Position numbers and translations under genes: made by a program. Below, piece after piece: positions 24,673 to 32,631 of a stretch of 48,275 bases of DNA. The notes beneath the pieces are model-generated. The model had not been told where the DNA came from and ran no database searches. It saw only the letters and a program-made list of their open reading frames with translations. Origin of the DNA: Ectothiorhodospiraceae bacterium (lineage in GTDB: Bacteria; Pseudomonadota; Gammaproteobacteria; Thiohalomonadales; Thiohalomonadaceae); contig SLDE01000127.1 of NCBI GenBank assembly GCA_007125455.1, positions 1 through 48,275 of the forward strand, read 5' to 3'. The first letter of the stretch is position 1; the number at the start of each line of letters is the position of its first letter.

Positions 24673-26112
24673 TTACAGTGCAAAGGCCTGGATACAGATG
24701 GCCATCAGGGCACCGGGGAAGAGGCCCATGGCCAGGATCACCAGGGCATTACCGCTAAACACTGCCGCCAGTTCGCGTCCCGGCTCAATGCGCGCCTCAT
24801 CTGCCGGTGCATCGAAATACATCAGCTTGATCACGCGCAGGTAGTAGAAGGCACCGATCACGGAGAAGATCACCGCCAGCACCGCCAGCCAGATCAGACC
24901 GCTGGCGACCACTGCCTGGAGTACCGCCAGCTTGGCCCAGAAGCCGATAAAGGGCGGCACCCCGGCCATGGAGAACATGATAAACAGCACCATCAGGGCA
25001 AACCAGGGATTGCGCTGATTCAGCCCCTTGTAGTCCTCCAGGCTATCGGCTTCAAAGCCGGCGCGGCTCATAAGCAGCACCATACCAAAGCCTGCCAGCC
25101 CCATCACCGCATAGACAATGACGTAGAACATCCCCGCCGCATAGCCCTCGGCGGTACCGGAGAGCACCCCGAGGATCAGAAAGCCGGCGTGGGCGATCCC
25201 GGAGTAGGCCAGCATGCGTTTGATATTGGTCTGGGCGATGGCAATGATGTTACCCACCGAGATAGAGAGGATCGCCAATAGCACCAGGATGTCGTGCCAC
25301 TCACTCTGCAGGCCACCCAGGCCATCCACCAGCAGGCGGATCAGCAGCGCGAAGGCGGCGATCTTGGGGGCGGTGCTGATGAACTGGGTCACTGCCGTGG
25401 GGGCACCGTGGTAGACATCGGGCACCCACATATGGAAGGGCACTGCACCCAGCTTGAAGGCGACCCCGACCAGCATGAAGACCAGGCCAAACACCAGCAA
25501 CATCCGTTCGATCTCGCCCTCGTCGATGGCGCGGCTGATCTCGCCCAGATCCAGCGAGCCGGTGACACCGTAGAGCATCGACATGCCGTAGAGCAGCATC
25601 GCCGAGGCCATCGCCCCGAGCAGGAAGTATTTCATCGCCGCCTCGGAGGCGACCCGGTTGTCGCGTTGCAGTGCCACCATGGCGTACATCGACAGCGACA
25701 GCAGCTCCAGTCCGAGGTAGAGGGTGAGGAAGCTGTGGGCAGAGATCATCACCATCATCCCCAACACCCCGAACAGCGCCAGGGTGTAGAACTCGCCGGT
25801 AAACATCTGGCGCGCCTGCAGATAGCTACGGGTGTAGAGGAACATCACAAACACCACCGCATAGACCGCCATCTTCAACACACTGGCCATGGGGTCGAGC
25901 ACAAAGGTGCCGCTGAAGGTCAGCTCACGCACCGGGGTGTAAAGTGATAGGGTCAGGATGAAGGCCCCTACCAGGGTGGCCTGGGAGAGCAGATAGGTAA
26001 CCACCCGGCTGCGTTCGTTGAGGAACAGGTCGACGAGGAGGATCAAACAGGCCATGCCGAGGACAAACATCTCGGGCATTGCAAGGGCAAAATTGGGCAT
26101 CTCAAAATTCAT
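24673..26112 (-). CDS. nuoN: NADH-quinone oxidoreductase subunit N
   Basis: NuoN is one of the three antiporter-like proton-pumping subunits of respiratory complex I in the inner membrane. The 479-residue protein has about 14 hydrophobic helices. The conserved LGLELLSLSMYAMVA and FKLGAVPFHMWVPDVYHGAP segments hold the proton-path glutamate and lysine. The last gene of the nuo cluster, it starts 15 bp after nuoM. Confidence 0.97.
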   Translation of the reverse strand: MNFEMPNFALAMPEMFVLGMACLILLVDLFLNERSRVVTYLLSQATLVGAFILTLSLYTPVRELTFSGTFVLDPMASVLKMAVYAVVFVMFLYTRSYLQARQMFTGEFYTLALFGVLGMMVMISAHSFLTLYLGLELLSLSMYAMVALQRDNRVASEAAMKYFLLGAMASAMLLYGMSMLYGVTGSLDLGEISRAIDEGEIERMLLVFGLVFMLVGVAFKLGAVPFHMWVPDVYHGAPTAVTQFISTAPKIAAFALLIRLLVDGLGGLQSEWHDILVLLAILSISVGNIIAIAQTNIKRMLAYSGIAHAGFLILGVLSGTAEGYAAGMFYVIVYAVMGLAGFGMVLLMSRAGFEADSLEDYKGLNQRNPWFALMVLFIMFSMAGVPPFIGFWAKLAVLQAVVASGLIWLAVLAVIFSVIGAFYYLRVIKLMYFDAPADEARIEPGRELAAVFSGNALVILAMGLFPGALMAICIQAFAL

Positions 26113-26127
26113 CTGTTATCGGCTCCG

Positions 26128-27660
26128 TTACATCGCGCCCGCAGGGACCTTGGAAACACTAATGTGTTCGACCAGCTGTTGTACCGTGACATCCATCACC
26201 TCCAGCAACGGCGCTGGCCACACACCCAGCAGGATGACCATAAAGGCCAGTACCCCCAGGATCAGGAATTCACGGGGATTGATGTCCTTCAGTGCCGCCA
26301 CCTTCTGGTTGCGGATCTCACCGTAGATCACCCGCTTGACCATCCACAGGGTATAGGCCGCGCCGAGGATCAGGGTACTGGCGGCGACGAAGGCGATCCA
26401 GAAGTTGGCCTGGAAGGCGGCCAGGATGACCATAAACTCACCGACGAAACCGGCGGTACCGGGCAGGCCCGCATTGGCCATGGCGAACAGCACCATAAAC
26501 CCGGCGAACTTGGGCATCACGTGCACCACCCCGCCGTAGTCGTTGATCTCGCGCGAATGCATGCGGTCGTACATCACCCCGACCGCGAGGAACATCGCCG
26601 CCGAGACAAAACCGTGGGAGATCATCTGCACCATGCCGCCGGAGATCCCCAGCCCCGCGCCAGAGAAGCTGCCGGTGTTGGCGGCGATCGCCCAGGGGAT
26701 AAAGAAGCCCAGGGTGACGAAGCCCATGTGGGAGATGGAGGAGTAGGCGATCAGCTTCTTCATGTCGCGCTGCACCAGCGCCACAAAGCCGATGTAGGCC
26801 ACCGCGATCAGCGACAGCCCGATCATCAGCCAGTCCAGGGTTTGGCTGGCATCGGGGGTGATCGGCAACGAGAAGCGCAGGAAGCCGTAGGCGCCCAGCT
26901 TGAGCATGATCGCCGCCAGGATCACCGAACCGCCGGTGGGGGCCTGAACGTGGGCATCGGGCAGCCAGGTATGTACCGGCCACATCGGTACCTTGACCGC
27001 AAAGGCCACCAGGAAGGCCAGGAAGATCCAGATCTGCGCTGTGGCACTGATCGGCAGGGCGTGGAAGTCGAGGATCGCGAAGCTATCGGCCTGACCGTAA
27101 AGCCACAGCAATGCCACCAGCATGAACACCGAGCCCAGGAAGGTGTAGAGGAAGAACTTAATAGTGGCGTAGACCCGGTTAGCGCCCCCCCAGATCCCGA
27201 TCACGATGAACATCGGGATCAGCATCGCCTCCCAGAACACGTAGAACAGCATCGCATCCAGGGCAGAAAAGACCCCAATCATCAGCCCTTCCATGATCAG
27301 GAAGGCGGCCATGTACTGGGCAGGTTTGTTCTTGATGACCTCCCAACCCGCGATCACCACCAGCACGGTGGTAAAGGTGGTCAGCACGATCAGCGGCATC
27401 GAGATCCCGTCCACCCCCAGATGGTAGTTGATCCCAAAGGCGGCGATCCATGGCTTGAACTCGGTGAACTGCATCGCCGCCGTCCCGGTGTCAAAGCCGG
27501 TAAACAGCGGGATGGAGAGGGCGAAGGTAAGCAGTGATACCAGCAACGCCAGTACCTTGGCCTCCAGACCGGTCCGTCCGCTTCCCGCCAGCATCACCAG
27601 CAGGCCGCCGATGATCGGCACCCAGATAAGCAGACTCAGCAATGGTAAATCAGCAAACAT
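26128..27660 (-). CDS. nuoM: NADH-quinone oxidoreductase subunit M
   Basis: NuoM is an antiporter-like membrane subunit that pumps protons in complex I. Its 510 residues carry FYVFWEAMLIPMF with the key glutamate of helix 5, and KVPMWPVHTWLPDAHVQAP, the helix-7 lysine segment. It is separated from nuoL by a 188-bp gap containing a palindromic repeat, unusual inside a nuo operon. Confidence 0.98.
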   Translation of the reverse strand: MFADLPLLSLLIWVPIIGGLLVMLAGSGRTGLEAKVLALLVSLLTFALSIPLFTGFDTGTAAMQFTEFKPWIAAFGINYHLGVDGISMPLIVLTTFTTVLVVIAGWEVIKNKPAQYMAAFLIMEGLMIGVFSALDAMLFYVFWEAMLIPMFIVIGIWGGANRVYATIKFFLYTFLGSVFMLVALLWLYGQADSFAILDFHALPISATAQIWIFLAFLVAFAVKVPMWPVHTWLPDAHVQAPTGGSVILAAIMLKLGAYGFLRFSLPITPDASQTLDWLMIGLSLIAVAYIGFVALVQRDMKKLIAYSSISHMGFVTLGFFIPWAIAANTGSFSGAGLGISGGMVQMISHGFVSAAMFLAVGVMYDRMHSREINDYGGVVHVMPKFAGFMVLFAMANAGLPGTAGFVGEFMVILAAFQANFWIAFVAASTLILGAAYTLWMVKRVIYGEIRNQKVAALKDINPREFLILGVLAFMVILLGVWPAPLLEVMDVTVQQLVEHISVSKVPAGAM

Positions 27661-27687
27661 GCACCCTACCCTTCATTCTTGTATGAA

Positions 27688-27848
27688 CCCGGATATTTCA
27701 TAAATTTCACACGCCCTCACTTGCCTCTTGACTGCACAATGTAGTTTCTCCGTCGGGTGCATGAGTAACTACACCGCTGCGTCGAAAAAAGACCATTGTG
27801 CAATCAATATCCTGCGCGATCATCGTGCGAACTTATCAAACACCCGGG
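27688..27848. repeat. 161-bp palindromic intergenic element, copy B
   Basis: It starts CCCGGATATTTCATAAATT and ends with the inverted form AACTTATCAAACACCCGGG. It is the second copy of the element at 6538-6697, with about four-fifths identity by eye. Its right end directly touches the nuoL stop codon at 27849, just as copy A touches the truB stop. It lies inside the nuo operon between nuoL and nuoM. No coding frame is seen. Confidence 0.72.
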
Positions 27849-29849
27849 TTAAGCGACCACAAAGAGGCCAAACAACACCAACAGCCCGATGATCATGGCG
27901 AAGGCGTAGTGATAGAGATAGCCCGACTGCACACGGCGCAGCACTGAGGAGAACCAGCCCACCAAGCGGGCCGTACCGTTAACCAGTAGACCATCGATCA
28001 GCATGGTATCGCCCCCCTTCCACAGCCCGGTACCCAGGCCACGACTGCCGCGCCCGAAGACCAGGTTGTTGAATGCGTCAAAGCCGTAGTTGCGTTGCAG
28101 GATGGCGTAGAGGGTCTTGATCACCGGCAACTGGACGATCTTGGCCGGCAGGTCAGTACGCACCATATAGAGGTAATAGGCCACGCCCACACCGGCCAGC
28201 GCAAGCCAGAATGGCGCGGTGACAAAGCCGTGCAACAGCATGCCGAAGGCGCTGGTGAAACCCACCTCGCTCAACACATCGTGCTCGGGCAGTACGGTGA
28301 TGGCGTTGATGAAGAAATCACCAAATACCATGTCCCCGACATAGGCCCAGCCGATAAAGACCGAAGGGATGGCCAGCAGGATCAGCGGCACAGTGACCAC
28401 CCGTGGTGATTCATGCAGGTGGCTGCGGGTATGCTCATCCATACGCTCCTTGCCGTGGAACACCAGGAAGTACATACGGAAGCTGTACAGCGCCGTGATA
28501 AAGACCCCGGCCAACACAGCGAAATAGGCGAAGCCGGCGCCCGGGATGGTGGAGTGGCCTACCGCCTCGATGATGGAGTCCTTGGAGAAGAAGCCGGAGA
28601 AGCCCGGTGCACCGATCAGCGCCAACGAGCCGATCAGCGAGGTGAGCCAGGTGATCGGCATGTACTTGCGCAATCCGCCCATTTCGCGCATGTCCTGTTT
28701 GTGGTGCATGGCGATGATCACCGAGCCGGCGGCGAGGAACAGCAGCGCCTTGAAGAAGGCATGGGTCATCAGGTGGAAGACCCCGGCCGCATAGGCGGAG
28801 ACCCCCAGCGCCACGGTCATATAGCCAAGCTGGGAGAGGGTCGAATAGGCCACCACACGCTTGATGTCGTGTTGAACCAGACCCAGCAGCCCCATGAACA
28901 GTGCCGTGATCGCGCCGATCACCAGGACAAAGCTCAGTGCCACCTCGGAGAGTTCATAGACCGGCGACATGCGCGCCACCATGAAGATCCCGGCGGTTAC
29001 CATGGTCGCGGCGTGGATCAGGGCGGAGATGGGGGTCGGGCCCTCCATCGAGTCGGGCAGCCACACGTGCAGTGGCACCTGGGCCGACTTACCCATCGCC
29101 CCGATGAACAACAGGATGCCGATCACGGTGATGATGTTCCACTCGCTGCCCGGCCAGATGGTGATGGTCATGTCCTTGTGGTGTTCCACCGCATTGAACA
29201 CCGAGGCGTAATCCAGTGTACCGAAGTACATCAGTACCGCAGCGATCCCCAACAGAAAGCCAAAGTCCCCTACGCGGTTGACCAGGAAGGCCTTCATGTT
29301 GGCAAATACCGCACTCTCGCGACTGGACCAGAAACCGATCAGCAGGTAGGAGACCAAACCCACCGCCTCCCAGCCGAAGAACAGCTGGAGGAAGTTGTTC
29401 GCCATCACCAGCATCAGCATCGAGAAGGTAAACAGCGAGAGGTAGCTGAAGAAGCGTTGGTAGCTGTTGGTGCCCGCCTTGCTGCCTGCAGGCCAGTTCT
29501 CCTCGTCGTGGGACATGTAGCCCACGGTGTAGATGTGCACCATCAGCGAGACAAAGGTGACCACCACCATCATCATCGCGGTCAGCTCGTCGATCAGAAA
29601 ACCGATCTCAAAGCGGATCCCCTCGCTCACCAGCCAGGTGTAGACACTAAAGTTCTGCGGCTCCATGCCGTCGAACACCATCCACTTAAATACCAGCGCC
29701 GAAAGCACGAAGGAGATCGCCACGCCGAGGATGGCGACCGTATGGGCCCCAACACGACCGATCTGGCCGCCGAACAGGCCGGCGATAATCGCCCCGATCA
29801 ACGGCGCCAGTACGATATAGAGTGAGATGTCCTGTATCGAATCAAACAC
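27849..29849 (-). CDS. nuoL: NADH-quinone oxidoreductase subunit L
   Basis: NuoL is the distal antiporter-like proton-pumping subunit of complex I, with the long lateral helix at its C-terminus. The 666-residue protein carries QLFFGWEAVGLVSYLLIGFW and GKSAQVPLHVWLPDSMEGPT, which hold the conserved glutamate and lysine of the proton path. It begins 4 bp after nuoK. The C-terminal region (550-666) contains the lateral-helix segment ending in a last membrane helix. Confidence 0.98.
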   Translation of the reverse strand: MFDSIQDISLYIVLAPLIGAIIAGLFGGQIGRVGAHTVAILGVAISFVLSALVFKWMVFDGMEPQNFSVYTWLVSEGIRFEIGFLIDELTAMMMVVVTFVSLMVHIYTVGYMSHDEENWPAGSKAGTNSYQRFFSYLSLFTFSMLMLVMANNFLQLFFGWEAVGLVSYLLIGFWSSRESAVFANMKAFLVNRVGDFGFLLGIAAVLMYFGTLDYASVFNAVEHHKDMTITIWPGSEWNIITVIGILLFIGAMGKSAQVPLHVWLPDSMEGPTPISALIHAATMVTAGIFMVARMSPVYELSEVALSFVLVIGAITALFMGLLGLVQHDIKRVVAYSTLSQLGYMTVALGVSAYAAGVFHLMTHAFFKALLFLAAGSVIIAMHHKQDMREMGGLRKYMPITWLTSLIGSLALIGAPGFSGFFSKDSIIEAVGHSTIPGAGFAYFAVLAGVFITALYSFRMYFLVFHGKERMDEHTRSHLHESPRVVTVPLILLAIPSVFIGWAYVGDMVFGDFFINAITVLPEHDVLSEVGFTSAFGMLLHGFVTAPFWLALAGVGVAYYLYMVRTDLPAKIVQLPVIKTLYAILQRNYGFDAFNNLVFGRGSRGLGTGLWKGGDTMLIDGLLVNGTARLVGWFSSVLRRVQSGYLYHYAFAMIIGLLVLFGLFVVA

Positions 29850-29853
29850 GGCG

Positions 29854-30159
29854 CTACCCCTTCAGCGTATCCATATCGGTCACATTGATGGTGCCGCGGT
29901 TGCGGAACAGTACCACCAGTATGGCCAGGCCAATCGCCGCCTCTGCCGCCGCGACGGTGAGGATGAAAAAGACAAAGATCTGCCCGGTCACGTCGCCGAG
30001 GTAGTGGGAGAAGGCGATAAAGTTGATATTTACCGCCAGCAACATCATCTCGATGCACATCAGCAACACGATGATGTTCTTGCGGTTGATAAACATCCCC
30101 ACCACGCTCAGGCCAAACAGTATGGCGGCGACGGTCAGGTAGTCGGAAAGTGCGATCAT
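29854..30159 (-). CDS. nuoK: NADH-quinone oxidoreductase subunit K
   Basis: NuoK is a small three-helix membrane subunit at the joint of the pumping modules. I use the ATG at 30159, which gives 101 residues (the family norm). A longer 120-residue reading would add a charged non-conserved start. The conserved glutamates lie in LLMCIEMMLLAVNINF and TVAAAEAAIGLAI. Confidence 0.97.
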   Translation of the reverse strand: MIALSDYLTVAAILFGLSVVGMFINRKNIIVLLMCIEMMLLAVNINFIAFSHYLGDVTGQIFVFFILTVAAAEAAIGLAILVVLFRNRGTINVTDMDTLKG

Positions 30160-30271
30160 GCCTTGCCCCCAATCATTACAATCACATCGCGGAGCCCAAT
30201 CACTCCCCCCCCGCACTCAACGAGAGGGTAGCCGACCCCGCCACTGTGAGCGGTATGCGTCAAACTCGCCA

Positions 30272-30877
30272 TCACTTGCGCTCCTCCGAATCCATCTTCA
30301 CCACGCGCAGGCGCTCATCGCGCTTCACCTTCACCTGCTTGTCGATATTCTGATAGCGGCTGCCCGGACGGGTACGCAGGGTCAGCGCGATGGCGGCGAT
30401 GATCGCCACCAGCAGGATCACCGCCGCCAGCTCGAAGGGATAGAGGTAGACCGTATAAAGCTGCTCACCAATCATCCGGGTATTGCTGGCATCGGCGGCC
30501 AGGCGCTCAGGTGCGGCATACTGCTCCAGGCCGAAATGATCACGCCCCACCGCCGCCGCCATCACCGCGATGGCCAGCACCGCTACCAGGCCGCCCACCG
30601 GCAGGTAGCTACCCAAGCGCTCCTTGAGGGTGGAGGTATTGATGTCGAGCATCATCACCACGAACAGGAACAGCACCATCACCGCCCCCACATAGACCAG
30701 CACCAGGGTGATGGCGAGGAACTCCGCCTCCAGGAGCAGCCACAAGGCCGCTGTGGTGAAGAAGGCCAGCACCAAAAACAGCGCCGCGTGCACTGGGTTG
30801 CGCACCGTGATCACCGCCAATGCCGACAACAGCAAAATGGCGGAGAAAAAATAAAAGACGATCTGCTCAAAACTCAT
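30272..30877 (-). CDS. nuoJ: NADH-quinone oxidoreductase subunit J
   Basis: NuoJ is a five-helix membrane subunit of complex I; its third helix contains a pi-bulge in known structures. The 201-residue protein shows the typical ITVRNPVHAALFLVLAFF and LVYVGAVMVLFLFVVMML segments and a charged C-terminal tail (VKVKRDERLRVVKMDSEERK). It is 112 bp upstream of nuoK, a gap where I see no other feature, and 147 bp after nuoI. Confidence 0.97.
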   Translation of the reverse strand: MSFEQIVFYFFSAILLLSALAVITVRNPVHAALFLVLAFFTTAALWLLLEAEFLAITLVLVYVGAVMVLFLFVVMMLDINTSTLKERLGSYLPVGGLVAVLAIAVMAAAVGRDHFGLEQYAAPERLAADASNTRMIGEQLYTVYLYPFELAAVILLVAIIAAIALTLRTRPGSRYQNIDKQVKVKRDERLRVVKMDSEERK

Positions 30878-30899
30878 ACGGTCATTCCGTTTCGTTTAC

Positions 30900-31021
30900 A
30901 AAACATTTTCAACACAGAGGGCACAGAATCCACGGGGCATAAAGCATGCATGTGGCCTGTCGAATACTCACTCTTGCATTTATCCCCTGTGCTCTGCGTG
31001 GTCTCTGTGTTGAATGGTTTT
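30900..31021. repeat. Intergenic fold-back repeat of the CACAGAG family, copy 1
   Basis: The left arm (30900-30937) contains TTTTCAACACAGAGGGCAC and pairs imperfectly with the right arm (30984-31021) ending GTCTCTGTGTTGAATGG. The middle is unrelated to other copies. It fills the nuoI-nuoJ gap and ends 3 bp from the nuoI stop. Similar elements lie at 43745-43900 and 46987-47116. Confidence 0.65.
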
Positions 31022-31024
31022 CTG

Positions 31025-31513
31025 TTATCGGTATTTGGCATCGGCGGCGCGGTCGGCAGCGATCTGTGCCTCATACTTATCCCCCACCGCCAACAGTTTT
31101 TCCTTGGTCATCAGCAGATCACCGCGCTGCTCACCATGGTATTCGTAGATCCGCGTCTCGACGATGGCATCCACCGGACAGGCCTCTTCACAGTAACCAC
31201 AGAAGATGCATTTGGTCAGGTCGATGTCGTAGCGAGTGGTCCGTCGGGTGCCGTCAGCACGCTGTTCCGACTCGATATCGATCGCCATCGCCGGACAGAT
31301 CACCTCGCACAGCTTGCAGGCAATACAGCGCTCTTCCCCGTTGGGGTAGCGGCGCTGGGCATGCAGGCCACGGAAACGGGGTGACTGCGGTGCCCGCTCC
31401 TCCGGGTACTGCACGGTAAACTTTTTGCCGAAGAAGTAACGACCGGTCACCCCCATCCCGGAGCGCAGCTCCTTGAGGGTCAGACTTTTGAGAAATTGCA
31501 CCATTGCGTTCAT
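31025..31513 (-). CDS. nuoI: NADH-quinone oxidoreductase subunit I
   Basis: NuoI is the 8Fe ferredoxin-like subunit of the hydrophilic arm, carrying clusters N6a and N6b near the quinone site. Two cysteine sets are seen: CIACKLCEVICP and CIFCGYCEEACP. The length of 162 residues is standard. An alternative ATG lies three codons in. It is followed by the palindromic repeat at 30900-31021. Confidence 0.98.
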   Translation of the reverse strand: MNAMVQFLKSLTLKELRSGMGVTGRYFFGKKFTVQYPEERAPQSPRFRGLHAQRRYPNGEERCIACKLCEVICPAMAIDIESEQRADGTRRTTRYDIDLTKCIFCGYCEEACPVDAIVETRIYEYHGEQRGDLLMTKEKLLAVGDKYEAQIAADRAADAKYR

Positions 31514-31526
31514 ATCTGTTCCACCC

Positions 31527-32597
31527 TTACAGCCAACCGGCCAGGACCATCAGAGCAACCACCAGCAGCCAGACGATGGTGATCGGGATAAAGACCTTCC
31601 ACCCCAGGCGCATGATCTGGTCATAGCGATAGCGCGGGAAGGTGGCACGGAACCACAGGTAGAGGAAGAGGAAGATCGAGGTCTTGGCAAACAGCCAAAG
31701 GATGCTGTCCTGTCCGAGGAAGGTGTCTCCCAGCACCGGCACGCCCTGGAAGGGGGAGAGCCAGCCACCGAGGAACATCAGCGCCGCCAGCAGCGAGATG
31801 AGGATCATGTTGGCGTACTCGGCCAGGAAGAACACCGCGAACGGCATCCCGGAGTACTCCACATGGAAACCGGCGACGATCTCCGACTCCCCTTCTGCCA
31901 CATCGAAGGGCGCACGGTTGGTCTCGGCCACCCCGGAGATGAAGTAGATCACGAACAGCGGCAGCAGCGGCAACCAGTACCAGCTGAGGATCCCGCCCTC
32001 TTGCCCGGCAACGATCTGTCCCAGGTTCAGGCTACCGGCAGCGAGAATCACCCCCACCAGGGCAAAGCCCATGGCGATCTCGTAGGAGACGATCTGCGCG
32101 GCGGCGCGCATCGCACTGATGAATGGGTACTTGGAGTTGGAGGCCCAGCCGGCGATGATGATCCCGTACACACCGATAGAGGTAAGCGCCAACACATACA
32201 GCAGCGAGGCGTTGACATCGGCGATGACCATCTCCGAGCCAAAGGGGACTACCGCCCATGCCGCCAGGGCCGGGGCCATCGCCAGCACCGGGGCGAACAG
32301 GAACAGCCCCTTGTTGGCCCCGGAGGGGACAATGATCTCCTTGAACATCAGCTTGACCGCATCGGCCAACGGCTGACCCAGCCCCCAGATGCGGTAGCCA
32401 AACAGGCCGACGCGATTGGGACCCAGGCGCACCTGCATCATCCCGATCACCTTGCGCTCGGCATAGGTCAAGTAGGCCACGGCGGTCATCAGTGGTGCCA
32501 ACAGCAGCACGATCTTGAGCATGATCACACTGAAGGTGATCAGACCGTCAGGTAACCAGCCGAAGCCTTGCATCCAATTTTCTATCGCATCAAACAT
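31527..32597 (-). CDS. nuoH: NADH-quinone oxidoreductase subunit H
   Basis: NuoH is the membrane subunit forming most of the quinone chamber and linking the hydrophilic arm to the pumps. The 356-residue protein has eight or nine helices and the family signatures AYLTYAERKVIGMMQVRLGPNR (read in parts) and ETNRAPFDVAEGESEIVAGF. It is separated from nuoI by 13 bp and from nuoG by 34 bp. Confidence 0.98.
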   Translation of the reverse strand: MFDAIENWMQGFGWLPDGLITFSVIMLKIVLLLAPLMTAVAYLTYAERKVIGMMQVRLGPNRVGLFGYRIWGLGQPLADAVKLMFKEIIVPSGANKGLFLFAPVLAMAPALAAWAVVPFGSEMVIADVNASLLYVLALTSIGVYGIIIAGWASNSKYPFISAMRAAAQIVSYEIAMGFALVGVILAAGSLNLGQIVAGQEGGILSWYWLPLLPLFVIYFISGVAETNRAPFDVAEGESEIVAGFHVEYSGMPFAVFFLAEYANMILISLLAALMFLGGWLSPFQGVPVLGDTFLGQDSILWLFAKTSIFLFLYLWFRATFPRYRYDQIMRLGWKVFIPITIVWLLVVALMVLAGWL

Positions 32598-32631
32598 CTG
32601 GCGTTATCCAGTTGTTGTTTCTTGTTAAAAT

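Noticed and set aside
28413..29825. 470-codon plus-strand frame opposite nuoL, with a similar 457-codon frame opposite nuoM (26164-27537)
   Set aside because: Histidine- and glutamine-rich translations are typical of the antisense of membrane genes. Both sense genes are unambiguous.
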